Of a stretch of DNA of 64,000 bases, positions 1 to 8,815 are shown one piece after another (within the stretch, counting starts at the first letter, position 1; every line of letters starts with the position of its first letter). The notes under the pieces were generated by a model. The model was not told where the DNA came from. It ran no database searches and saw only the letters and a program-made list of their open reading frames with translations. The stretch comes from Pseudobdellovibrionaceae bacterium (GTDB taxonomy: Bacteria; Bdellovibrionota; Bdellovibrionia; Bdellovibrionales; JAGQZY01). The DNA lies in the NCBI GenBank assembly GCA_020635085.1, contig JACKAL010000003.1, forward strand, positions 181,001 through 245,000. The letters are read 5' to 3'. The translations under genes were made by a program, and so were the position numbers.

Positions 1-4
1 AGGT

Positions 5-1063
5 ATGTTAAAGCTAGGTCTAGTTCTTACTGTTGTCTCAATTTGTCACATCTCTGTGGCAGCCGATTTCTATCAGGGCATTCGCCAGATGGGAATGGGT
101 GGAGCTGCTATTGCAGTGGTCAATGATGAAACGTCATTGCTTTTAAACCCTATAGGTTTAGGGCGTTTGCGCGAACCGTATGTCACACTGATTGATCCAG
201 AGGTCACTACCAATACGAAAGGTGCAGGAGCGGTACAGAGTCTTTTAACAGACTCTGTATCCGTAGATAAAATTTACGATGAAATGTCGGGGAGATTAGA
301 TCGCAATTATTTTATTCGTGCCCAGATGTTTCCGTCATTTGCTACACGCAATTATGGATTTGGATTTTTAGGAAAATATGACATTTTAGCCAATCGTCGA
401 AGCTCGGATCAATTCTTAGATCTTAAATACACCAATGATATGGCGGCGGTGGCAGGATACAATCATAGTTTTTTTGGTGGCCAAATAAAAGTGGGAGTTT
501 CGGGTCGTTATATTGACCGTGTACAGTACGTGGGAACTGTAGACCCAGCGACGGATGGTCTCAATATAAAAAATCTTGCCAGTCAGGGTACAGGACTTGC
601 GGTGGATGCAGGGGCGAGCTTTACCTCTCCCACAGATTGGCTCCCCACACTAAGTTTTTTACTAAAAGATATTGGTGATACTTCGTTTACTCTAGGCAAT
701 GGTTTGCGAGGAAGCAGTTATAGTGGTTTGGGAGATCCCAGTAAAATTCCTATGACTGCTGATGTAGCATTAGCTCTTTTTCCGATATGGTCGAATGCAA
801 CTCGTGGCACTTTTACAATTGAATACGATGATGTTTTAAATAAAGGAAAAACAGAGAAAAAAATCCACGCAGGTGTGGAGATTAACCTTGCGGATCGCTT
901 CTTTCTGCGCGGTGGATGGAATCGCGGTTATCCCACTGTGGGGTTTGAGTATGCGGCGACATATTTTCAATTGCAGCTGGCTTACTACGGCGAAGAGATT
1001 GGTACGGATAGCACACCGATACGCGATGATCGTGTTTCTATAAAAACAGTTTTTCGTTTTTGA
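5..1063 (+). CDS. Outer-membrane beta-barrel protein (PorV/UPF0164-like)
   Basis: The 352-residue product begins with a signal peptide (hydrophobic stretch about residues 4-18, probable cleavage after SVAA). The mature start contains GIRQMGMGGAAIAVVNDETS followed by LLLNPIGLG, the pattern of PorV/FadL-related barrels in which a conserved N-terminal segment with an NPAGL-like motif precedes amphipathic strands. The rest alternates polar and hydrophobic residues and ends in VFRF, an aromatic C-terminus typical of outer-membrane proteins. The ATG lies 4 bases from the window edge, so its ribosome binding site is barely visible. It is followed after 8 bases by a lipoprotein and then by a second protein of the same type, suggesting one operon. 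The transported substrate, if any, cannot be told. Confidence 0.75.
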   Translation: MLKLGLVLTVVSICHISVAADFYQGIRQMGMGGAAIAVVNDETSLLLNPIGLGRLREPYVTLIDPEVTTNTKGAGAVQSLLTDSVSVDKIYDEMSGRLDRNYFIRAQMFPSFATRNYGFGFLGKYDILANRRSSDQFLDLKYTNDMAAVAGYNHSFFGGQIKVGVSGRYIDRVQYVGTVDPATDGLNIKNLASQGTGLAVDAGASFTSPTDWLPTLSFLLKDIGDTSFTLGNGLRGSSYSGLGDPSKIPMTADVALALFPIWSNATRGTFTIEYDDVLNKGKTEKKIHAGVEINLADRFFLRGGWNRGYPTVGFEYAATYFQLQLAYYGEEIGTDSTPIRDDRVSIKTVFRF

Positions 1064-1071
1064 GGTCGTAT

Positions 1072-1866
1072 ATGAAGAGCAAAATATTTTTAATAGCATT
1101 TTTATTTTTTACCGGATGTAGCAATGTACTCAATGAAATTGGCAAGAAAGACACCCCTAAAGCTATTTACTACGAAGCCAAACTCAAAATGAACAAAAAA
1201 GATTACAGTGGCGCAATTACTTTGATGGATACATTGGATAGTTCATTCTTAGCACAGCGAGATGTGGCTCTTGTATATGCATCAGCGTACTCAGGTCGCT
1301 GTGGTTTAGATTTCGTTAATTTTGTAAATTCTCTTAGTTCTGTTTCAAGTTCCAATATTTTTGGATTTTTAATGACTACGTATAAATCCACGTGGTCAGA
1401 TGATTCGCGCGTGCAAGACTGTATCCACGCAGAGACTCTAATCAATGCTATTGGTACGTACACACAAAGAACCAGTGATGAAAATGTTTTGATGGGCACA
1501 TCGAGTCTTACTAAAATTGGTACCCAACTCGCTTTTGTAGCAGACAAAGATGGTGATGGGAATATCGATGCGGGTTTCGATCACTGTGATCTTAATGATT
1601 TTCCAGATGAAGTCGTCCGTGAGATCGGTTCGGGGATGGCCAATGCGATTTTAAGTATTGCCGCTCTTGGTGGAGGGGTGGCTTCTGGCGCGTTATCCGA
1701 TATTCAAGATCAATGCGCAAAAAATTCCAACTTAAATGTATTTTGTACGAACACAGATCCTGCGGCATTTAGTACAAATGAAGTGGCCGCTTTACGCGCG
1801 CTGGTGGCCTCTGATGAAGGTATAGGAGCTTGCTCAGGAAACCCAGCGGCCTGTATTTGCCCATAA
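1072..1866 (+). CDS. Putative lipoprotein, TPR-like N-terminus
   Basis: Starting at the ATG at 1072 (a TTG 12 bases upstream overlaps the preceding gene), the protein opens with a lipoprotein signal ending FFTGC, so it is probably lipid-anchored at Cys16. A helical stretch follows that resembles a single TPR-type helix pair (AIYYEAKLKMNKKDYSGAIT). A short DKDGDGNIDAG sequence near the middle resembles a calcium-binding EF-hand or dockerin loop. The C-terminal end is cysteine-rich (several Cys in the last 40 residues), which fits an exported protein with disulfides. It sits between two related beta-barrel genes with gaps of 8 and 6 bases, so it may be an accessory to those barrels. The family was not recognised. 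Confidence 0.7.
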   Translation: MKSKIFLIAFLFFTGCSNVLNEIGKKDTPKAIYYEAKLKMNKKDYSGAITLMDTLDSSFLAQRDVALVYASAYSGRCGLDFVNFVNSLSSVSSSNIFGFLMTTYKSTWSDDSRVQDCIHAETLINAIGTYTQRTSDENVLMGTSSLTKIGTQLAFVADKDGDGNIDAGFDHCDLNDFPDEVVREIGSGMANAILSIAALGGGVASGALSDIQDQCAKNSNLNVFCTNTDPAAFSTNEVAALRALVASDEGIGACSGNPAACICP

Positions 1867-1872
1867 TAAAAT

Positions 1873-2994
1873 ATGAAGTATTGGTTTGTTTTTTTTCTTT
1901 TTATCTCTCTTCCGTGCTTTGGCGATGAAATCGTTGAGGAGAATATTTCTGTCAATGCATTAGGAATGGGAAATGCCTATCTGGCTCACAGTCGTGGGCA
2001 TGATGCGATATTTTATAATCCAGCAGGACTTGCCAACTTACATGGGTTGCAGTGGCACTTGATGGGTTTAAATTTAGGAATTAATGGTCTTGACTCCTAT
2101 AAAGAATATTCAGATATGTTCAATAACTCAAACGATCTTCCCAGTGTGTTGAATCAGTTGTACGGGCGTCCTGTGTGGACCCGGGCTGATTTACAATCTT
2201 CCTTTAGTATAGGCTCTTTTATTTTTGGTGGTTATGCTCGCGGAAATTTAGGTTTTACACTTTTAAATCCGGCATTACCTAATCTCACTTCAAACTATTT
2301 TGCCGACTATGCTCTATTTGCAGGATGGGGTACGGAAGTGATTCCATCGTGGTTTGATTTTGGTTTTGTGGTGAAGCGCATTACGCGTTTGGCTGGTGGT
2401 GTACAGATTGGTGCGTCGTCGCTGGCGTATTTAGATTCTAATGTTCTTCAGGATGCAGCGAAAAAGCAGGGAACAGGGTACGGTTTAGACTGGGGAGCCA
2501 AATTAAAATTTCCAGGTTCATGGCATCCTACGATTTCCTTTGCCTGGCAAGATGTGGGGGATACATCTTATTCGCTCAGTGCAGACACGCCACAGCCTAT
2601 GAGCTCAAAAAGTCGCATGCACGTAGGACTTGGAATGGAAAAAGATTTTACCGTTTTTGTACTGCGTCCTGCATTCGACTTTCGCTATTTAAACTCTAGT
2701 GGTGTACAAGTTGGTAAACAGGTACACGCAGGGGTCGAACTCGAACTCCCTATTGTGAGTTTGCGCGGTGGATTTAATCAGGGTTACTATACGGCGGGAG
2801 TATCCTTTGACTTTTGGGTGTTACGTTTGGATGCGGCTACCTATGGTGTAGAGCTTGGTGAATATCCTGGTCAACAAGAAGATCGTCGTTATGTGATTCA
2901 AATTTCCACAGATTTTGGGTTCGACGGTTTTGATTTCAGCAAAATGTTTAGTATGAATCGGGCGAGAAGAGCACATCTGAAGCAGCGCCGTTAA
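1873..2994 (+). CDS. Outer-membrane beta-barrel protein (PorV/UPF0164-like), second copy
   Basis: This 373-residue protein has a signal peptide ending near PCFGDE and then NALGMGNAYLAHSRGHDAIF with the motif YNPAGLANL, the hallmark of UPF0164/PorV-like barrels. It resembles the first gene of the window in plan: the same DVGDTSYSL-type segment (DIGDTSFTL in the first protein), the same KQVHAGVELELP / KKIHAGVEINLA segment and the same RGGFNQGYYTAGVSF / RGGWNRGYPTVGFEY segment. The two are therefore tandem paralogues. This copy carries a short basic tail (RARRAHLKQRR) after the barrel instead of ending on an aromatic residue. It lies 6 bases after the lipoprotein gene and is the last gene of the apparent operon; 158 bases without a gene follow. 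Confidence 0.75.
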   Translation: MKYWFVFFLFISLPCFGDEIVEENISVNALGMGNAYLAHSRGHDAIFYNPAGLANLHGLQWHLMGLNLGINGLDSYKEYSDMFNNSNDLPSVLNQLYGRPVWTRADLQSSFSIGSFIFGGYARGNLGFTLLNPALPNLTSNYFADYALFAGWGTEVIPSWFDFGFVVKRITRLAGGVQIGASSLAYLDSNVLQDAAKKQGTGYGLDWGAKLKFPGSWHPTISFAWQDVGDTSYSLSADTPQPMSSKSRMHVGLGMEKDFTVFVLRPAFDFRYLNSSGVQVGKQVHAGVELELPIVSLRGGFNQGYYTAGVSFDFWVLRLDAATYGVELGEYPGQQEDRRYVIQISTDFGFDGFDFSKMFSMNRARRAHLKQRR

Positions 2995-3152
2995 TTCGCT
3001 TCGGCCAAGTCATTGTGTGGTGGTCAGAATTGCGTGAGAGGATGGATTCGACTTGGTGGGTTTTTGTCGCGATGTATCCGAAAAAGTGAGCGATGATGCG
3101 TCTTGGATGTTTCGTCTTGTTTGAGGGCGGGGAGCTTGTTAGTCTCTTGTGA

Positions 3153-5858
3153 GTGCTAAACGTTCATAAAATTCAATCTATAGATGATAAAATTCCGTTG
3201 GTGACAGAGCTGTTTGATGAGGAAACCCTTTGGGTGGTCTCGACGGCTGAAGCCAAGCGCAATTTATTGAACTTACTTCCGCGGCATGAGGGAGTGGTGG
3301 CAACCAAGAACATTTTGCGTGCGTCGGAATATTGGACGTGGTTACTGCAGATGAACCGGGTGGATTGCCAACCCATCTCCGATAGTTTCTTTTTTGTGCT
3401 TTTAGAACATTGGTACAAGAAGGCTGAGGTGGGCGTTGAGTTTCGCGATATTGAAAAATTTAAGACATTCTGTGATCAAATTTTTCCTGTTTTAATTTCT
3501 GCGGAGAAAGAACTTTTTTTAGATTGGTTGGAAAGTGAGGACGATCGTAAGGTGCGTTTAGGGCCGTGGGTGGATCAAGCGACCGCTTTTTTGCGTGAGC
3601 TAAAGTCCTTTGGATTTGTTTCGCGATCGGCAATGATTGGGGAAATTTTACGAGGGGATCACCTTTATTTTGGTAATTATAAGCGGATCGTTTTTGATCT
3701 GGGAAATGAAATCCAGGCCGAAGAAGTACAAATGATTGAAGAGTTGGCACGACGGGCAGACGTATTTGTGCTTGCGCCGGAAGCTTCGTTTATCGCGTCT
3801 TATCGCACCGGGAAATGTTATCAGAAGTTAGATACTGAATATGGTGGTGGTAAGAAGTGCGAGAGCGAAGTAGTGGGGTTGAGAGCAGCGGGTGTTCTGG
3901 TGGAAATCAAACAAATTACCTCTTATGTTCGCGAGCTATTGGATAAGGGTGTTGCCTTAAGCGAGATCGCCTTAACCTCGGCGGAGCCCGAGGCTTATTG
4001 GGACATGCTGAAAAAACACTTTGATGTAGAAGGAATCCCTTTAGAAAAGTCTGTGGTTACGAAAGTGAGTTCTTTACCTGTTTTCCAAAACTGGATTTCT
4101 CATATTAAAGTTCTTTTGCGACATTACACTGCCGGAGATTTAGAATCGTTCCTGAGCGAGAAAAATTATTTTTCACGGGATCGAAAGGCCTATGTTCTTT
4201 TTAAGAAAAATTTTTCCCGATTCTATGATATGGAACGGGGCGAAGAAATTATTGGTGAGAAAACGACATGGGACCCAGAAGTGTCGATTTTGTTTTCTGA
4301 CTTTATATCTTTTTTGTATGCCACATGGAAAGATTCCGATTACTCACTGTTTAATAAATTGATTGATGCCCTTATTAAAGATTTTAAAGAACAGGTGAGT
4401 TTGCCACTATTAGAATGGCATAATTATTTGTTGCTTTTGGTCTCACGTTTGGAAAATCGCATTGAGCCTGGCAGTAAAGGTGGGATTAGTTTTACGTCTT
4501 GCCATCAGTTGGATTATCATCCGTATAAGCACTTAATCGTTTTAGGTTGCCATCGTGGAGCGATGCAATCCACAAGTCGTTCTCCCTTTTCTTTGGAAGA
4601 CGTCACTCGTCTTGATAACGATTTAGGTTATTATTTACCGCCTTTTGAGGACAAAAAGGTAGAAATCGATATTCGCTGGGCCATGACATCACAAAAGGTG
4701 ACCACGCTTCTGTCATTTAGCGAGACTGATTTTAATTCCGATCCCATCGTGGCGTCGCAAATGTGGCTTGAGCTCACGCAAGGAAAATCATTTTACGAAT
4801 CGAGCAGGGTGCCCCGTTGGGATGCGATTATGCGCCAATCGTTAGATGTATTTACACTGGGAGATAATGGATCTTCTTTAGTTCGAGAGAAGCTGGGTCG
4901 AGAAACGAGTGCAGAAAAGTGGCCTGATTTGCAAAGCCCTTTTCAGGGGCGACTGTCGGCAAGTTCCTTTAATCGCTACCATCAGTGTCCATTTATTTTT
5001 ATGGCGGAAAAGGTATTTTTACTACCTGAGATGAAAGAGTTTGATTTAGAAATAGATGTGCTTTTTCAAGGGAATATTCTTCATAAAATTTTGGAACTTC
5101 TTCTTGGAGACTATCCCAATCTCGATTTTTCCGATGCACAGTTGATGGAGCTGTATCATCGCGTACTGAATGATCCCGAAACAACAGGAAACGTAAGTCC
5201 AGATATTTTGCAGTACTGGCAAAAGGAGCGTTTCCGCCATTTCATTATGATTCGCCGTTTTATCGAAGCCGAAAAACAGTGGCGAGCAGAGAAACCACAT
5301 GTGCGTGTGGTAGCACTGGAAGGGGAGATTAAGGGGTTCGTGGGAATCGATGGTGAGAGGTTCGTGCTATCTCAAGAGAAAATGAATGTGACGTTCTTAC
5401 CCTTTTCAGGACGGATTGATCGTATTGATATAAATCGTGCCGGTGAGTATGGAATTTATGATTATAAAACATCTAAACATGCAGATCTGAAAGCTTTCGA
5501 TCGTTGGCCGGAGACGTTTCAGGTGCAAATGCCACTTTACGCCGAAGCTCTAGAGAACGGTTTGGTGGACAAATTAAGTCCCGCATCCGTGGTTATGGCG
5601 GCGTATATTTTTTTAAAAGATGGGACTCGCGGAAGTGGATTTGTGACTACAGATACCAATGGTGATTTTTCGCAATCTCAAGGAAAGCGCGTGGTGAATC
5701 GAGAGGAGAGGGAAGAGGTTTTTCAACAGATCAATGATAAGTTAAAAAATGTATTTCAGAAAATTCAAACTGGTGAGTACACACCCCATCCCGAAGACGA
5801 AGAGATTTGTACGAACTGCAACTGGAGAAAAACATGCCGAGCGCCCCATCTACGATAA
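3153..5858 (+). CDS. addB: AddB-like PD-(D/E)XK nuclease subunit with Fe-S cysteines
   Basis: The product (901 residues from a GTG start) is the probable B subunit of an AddAB-type helicase-nuclease that resects double-strand DNA breaks for RecA. The C-terminal third is a RecB-type nuclease: GRIDRID at about residue 750 followed by YDYKTSK near 768, giving the Asp and the D-x-K catalytic pair, and then QVQMPLYAEAL. A lone cysteine at about 612 (YHQCPF) together with CTNCNWRKTC at the end (about 885-895) reproduces the Cys...C-x2-C-x5-C iron-sulphur arrangement of AddB and Cas4. The N-terminal region looks like a helicase fold but shows no Walker A glycine-lysine motif, so it is probably a non-motor scaffold. 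The stop codon overlaps the downstream addA-like start by 25 bases. Confidence 0.82.
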   Translation: MLNVHKIQSIDDKIPLVTELFDEETLWVVSTAEAKRNLLNLLPRHEGVVATKNILRASEYWTWLLQMNRVDCQPISDSFFFVLLEHWYKKAEVGVEFRDIEKFKTFCDQIFPVLISAEKELFLDWLESEDDRKVRLGPWVDQATAFLRELKSFGFVSRSAMIGEILRGDHLYFGNYKRIVFDLGNEIQAEEVQMIEELARRADVFVLAPEASFIASYRTGKCYQKLDTEYGGGKKCESEVVGLRAAGVLVEIKQITSYVRELLDKGVALSEIALTSAEPEAYWDMLKKHFDVEGIPLEKSVVTKVSSLPVFQNWISHIKVLLRHYTAGDLESFLSEKNYFSRDRKAYVLFKKNFSRFYDMERGEEIIGEKTTWDPEVSILFSDFISFLYATWKDSDYSLFNKLIDALIKDFKEQVSLPLLEWHNYLLLLVSRLENRIEPGSKGGISFTSCHQLDYHPYKHLIVLGCHRGAMQSTSRSPFSLEDVTRLDNDLGYYLPPFEDKKVEIDIRWAMTSQKVTTLLSFSETDFNSDPIVASQMWLELTQGKSFYESSRVPRWDAIMRQSLDVFTLGDNGSSLVREKLGRETSAEKWPDLQSPFQGRLSASSFNRYHQCPFIFMAEKVFLLPEMKEFDLEIDVLFQGNILHKILELLLGDYPNLDFSDAQLMELYHRVLNDPETTGNVSPDILQYWQKERFRHFIMIRRFIEAEKQWRAEKPHVRVVALEGEIKGFVGIDGERFVLSQEKMNVTFLPFSGRIDRIDINRAGEYGIYDYKTSKHADLKAFDRWPETFQVQMPLYAEALENGLVDKLSPASVVMAAYIFLKDGTRGSGFVTTDTNGDFSQSQGKRVVNREEREEVFQQINDKLKNVFQKIQTGEYTPHPEDEEICTNCNWRKTCRAPHLR

Positions 5859-8776
5859 AATCGAAAGCAGTACGTGCTGGTGCCGGCGCTGGTAAAACAT
5901 ACAATCTCACGGTAGATGTGGCTGCCTATGCCGACAATTTTTTTAAAAAACACGAACGGTGGCCACGAGTTGTGGTCACCACATTTACTAAAAAAGCCAC
6001 TCAGGAATTGTCAGAGCGTTTGGTTCAAAAGGCCATAGAAGAAAATCGGGAAATTTTACCCTTCGTTAATTCCTCATATTATCTGCAAGTCAGCACCATT
6101 CATGGAATTCTCGACAAACTTATTAAAGATTGTGGCGCTCTTATCGGCTTAAGAAGTGATTTTACCTATTTAAGCACTGCCGACGGCGTGTTTTTATCAA
6201 AAAAAGTTTTGCGCTCGATTCTTTCGCAAGAGGCTGGTTTTAATGATCTGATCGATCATTTATCTTTTAGTTATGTACATGATTTACTCTACGAAGCTGT
6301 GCACCAACCTCTCGAAGAGCACACCTGTATAACAAGACAAGATATTTTGCAGCTCATTGCCGAAGATCTAAACGACTGTCATCAGCAACTAGAGCATATC
6401 TTTGATCTTGCGAGCCAAGAACCACTGACGCCAAGTTGGAAAAACACGATTGATATTTTACAAAAGGTGGCTCCACTTCTAAGTGCGGGTGAATGGAGGG
6501 AGCGTCAGGAGCAGATGGAGCGTTTGATAGAGGATATCCGTCTTCCGGGCGGGAAGGTTAAAGCAGATTCTGTAATTGCCGTCATTCGGGATGATATTAA
6601 GAGCGTGGTTCATAGTTTACGTGAATTTTGTAAACCACAGTTTCGCGATAGTGCGCTTTTGTTAGCCGAGAAATACAATTATATGTTTGCAGAGTTACTC
6701 AATACTTATCGCGATGAATTTCATAAAGCCAAAACATTACAAAATCAAATTGAAATTGCCGATCTAGAAATATATGCTTTAAAACTCATTCAGCAATACC
6801 CTGAGCCGGTGGCTCAGTTTGCTAACCAGTATGATTATTGGGTGATTGATGAGTTTCAAGATACAAGTCCTTTACAGGTGGTGGTTTTAGAGGCGCTCAT
6901 TCACACACGACCTTATTATATTGTTGGAGACCCACAGCAAAGTATTTATTTGTTTCGAGGAGCACGTTCAGAAGTTTTCCATCGTGCTATAGAGAGAATT
7001 CAATCACACCATGGGGAGTATCAAGAGTTAAAAAAGAACTACCGTTCGGAAGTTCCAATGCTCGCGGTGATCAATCAGCTAGCGAGCTCCTTAGGTCCCC
7101 ATTTTTCCAAGATGGAAGCCGCTAAAGAAGAAACTGACAAAAAAATAGCTCTTTATATCAAACCCGAATGCGGCGCAGACGAAGAGCTTTCCGCGCTCCG
7201 TGGCCATATAGCTTCTTTAATTGAGCAGGGGGCCTCGTTTGCCGACATTGCGATTTTAGTGCGCAAAAATTCTCAGTTAACCGAAATTGGACGTTATCTT
7301 GCTCGCCATCAAATTCCGGTACATCTTTCTTCTTCGGGACAATTTTGGCGCCGTCGCGAAATTTACGATTGCCTTATTTTATTAAAATTTATGCTCAATC
7401 CTTATGATGAGGTCAATTTAGTCTCTCTTTTACGCATGCCTTTTATCGCTTGTACCAATGAAGATATCGTTTTGTGGCGCTCTCAAGAGGGTAACCTGTG
7501 GGAGAAGGTGAAAGAGCAAGAGCATCCTGCGAACCAAACCTTGCAACAAATTTTGGAGTTTGCACGCATCAGTGGCTATGTACAGGGCTTTATTGAGTCG
7601 CTACATTTTCTAAAAATGTTCGACCTGCATCTTCAATACGATCCAACGGGCCGTAGCGAGGGCAATATTTGGATGTTTATCGAAAAATTAAAAAACTTTG
7701 CCATTAAATCAGGAAGTTTTTTTGACTTTATTAGCGAGTGCGAACGCGCCGAATTTTTTGAACCAACTTCAGATGCAGTAGGTTCTGTGGAAACAAATAA
7801 AGTTGTGATTATGACTATTCATGCGTCAAAAGGCTTACAGTTTCCCCATGTGCTTATGCCTTACTTGGGGAGTGAACAGTACATCGAAAACAAAAAAGCA
7901 GTATTGGTTGACGAAGAAAAGCGCAAGTGGTCCATTCGCGTCCCTCATTCCCTCGAAGAGGTAGCGACCAGTAGCTCACTTATCGAGAAAAAAGTTTTGC
8001 GCGACTTTAAACTTCGTTTACAGGAGGAGGATTTACGTCTTTTTTATGTGGCGATGACTCGTGCTATTAATAGTATTTATGCGAGTTGGGATCAGACGCC
8101 CAAAACAGAAAGCTGGAGTCGATTCTTTTCTAATTTTAACTTAACGCCCGGACTTCATGTTGCAAAGGATTTCTCCTATCAGGTGTATGACGAGACGATT
8201 TGCCAAAAACTTTTTTCGGGCACAGATAAACCACCTATAAATATTCCATCTCCCTATACCAATGAGGTTCGTCTTTTAGAAAAAACATCGGTCACGCAAA
8301 TGACTCAATCTGCGCAGTATCGACAGACAGATAAAAATTTCTTTAAAATTCGCCGCGGGATTCTTTTTCATCGTCTTTTAGAGGTTCTTACGCGCGCTGA
8401 AGAGGTGAATGTGGCACAAACAATTCATCATTTTTTTGCTGATCATAGTGATGAGGCCGCTCAAGCACTAAATTATGTTTTACAGCTAAAAGAACCACCT
8501 ATGACGGAGCTATTAAAAGTGGGGAGAGCTGAGTGGAGTTTTGTGAGCATTGAGGAAGGGAGTAGTATTGAGGGGCAGGTGGATCTGTGGGGTATTGTCA
8601 ACAACACGCTGTGGATCGTGGATTACAAATCCGGTGAATATATCGATCAATCCAAGTTATCGGCACAAATTGTAAATTACAGCGTCGCTGTCAAAAAATA
8701 TCTCAAATGGACAGGGCCAGTAGAGATGGCCCTTGTATTTCCATTTTTACAGAAGTCTCTGCTGATGTCTTGCTAG
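5834..8776 (+). CDS. addA: AddA-like UvrD/RecB-family helicase-nuclease
   Basis: An ATP-dependent 3'-5' DNA helicase fused to a nuclease, partner of the overlapping AddB-like protein. The ATG at 5834 is preferred to the upstream TTG because a GGAG sequence precedes it and Walker A (AGAGAGKT, about residues 15-22) then sits near the N-terminus as usual. Superfamily 1 motifs follow in order: TTFTKKAT (Ia), VIDEFQDTSP (II, about 336), VGDPQQSIYLFRGA (III), LKKNYRS (IV), TIHASKGLQFPHV (V) and LFYVAMTRA (VI, about 735). The C-terminus has a RecB-type nuclease: RRGILFHRLLE, GQVDLW (about 913), IVDYKSG (about 929) and Q-x-x-x-Y. Length (980 residues) is somewhat below classical AddA. Translation is probably coupled to the AddB-like gene. 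Confidence 0.88.
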   Translation: MPSAPSTIKSKAVRAGAGAGKTYNLTVDVAAYADNFFKKHERWPRVVVTTFTKKATQELSERLVQKAIEENREILPFVNSSYYLQVSTIHGILDKLIKDCGALIGLRSDFTYLSTADGVFLSKKVLRSILSQEAGFNDLIDHLSFSYVHDLLYEAVHQPLEEHTCITRQDILQLIAEDLNDCHQQLEHIFDLASQEPLTPSWKNTIDILQKVAPLLSAGEWRERQEQMERLIEDIRLPGGKVKADSVIAVIRDDIKSVVHSLREFCKPQFRDSALLLAEKYNYMFAELLNTYRDEFHKAKTLQNQIEIADLEIYALKLIQQYPEPVAQFANQYDYWVIDEFQDTSPLQVVVLEALIHTRPYYIVGDPQQSIYLFRGARSEVFHRAIERIQSHHGEYQELKKNYRSEVPMLAVINQLASSLGPHFSKMEAAKEETDKKIALYIKPECGADEELSALRGHIASLIEQGASFADIAILVRKNSQLTEIGRYLARHQIPVHLSSSGQFWRRREIYDCLILLKFMLNPYDEVNLVSLLRMPFIACTNEDIVLWRSQEGNLWEKVKEQEHPANQTLQQILEFARISGYVQGFIESLHFLKMFDLHLQYDPTGRSEGNIWMFIEKLKNFAIKSGSFFDFISECERAEFFEPTSDAVGSVETNKVVIMTIHASKGLQFPHVLMPYLGSEQYIENKKAVLVDEEKRKWSIRVPHSLEEVATSSSLIEKKVLRDFKLRLQEEDLRLFYVAMTRAINSIYASWDQTPKTESWSRFFSNFNLTPGLHVAKDFSYQVYDETICQKLFSGTDKPPINIPSPYTNEVRLLEKTSVTQMTQSAQYRQTDKNFFKIRRGILFHRLLEVLTRAEEVNVAQTIHHFFADHSDEAAQALNYVLQLKEPPMTELLKVGRAEWSFVSIEEGSSIEGQVDLWGIVNNTLWIVDYKSGEYIDQSKLSAQIVNYSVAVKKYLKWTGPVEMALVFPFLQKSLLMSC

Positions 8777-8815
8777 TAGAGATCAACATCTTGTTGAGAT
8801 GAGTTGAGCTACTAG
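8773..8815. terminator. Inverted repeat spanning two convergent stop codons
   Basis: CTAGTAG at 8773-8779 pairs with CTACTAG at 8809-8815, and an inner TCAACA/TTGTTGA stem lies between them. The stop codon of the addA-like gene and the stop codon of the minus-strand gene are both inside this palindrome. Position between convergent genes suggests a bidirectional terminator, although no long T run follows on either strand. Confidence 0.4.

Noticed and set aside
4999..5300. Minus-strand open frames within the AddB-like gene
   Set aside because: They are contained in a gene with clear nuclease motifs and have no supporting start signals.
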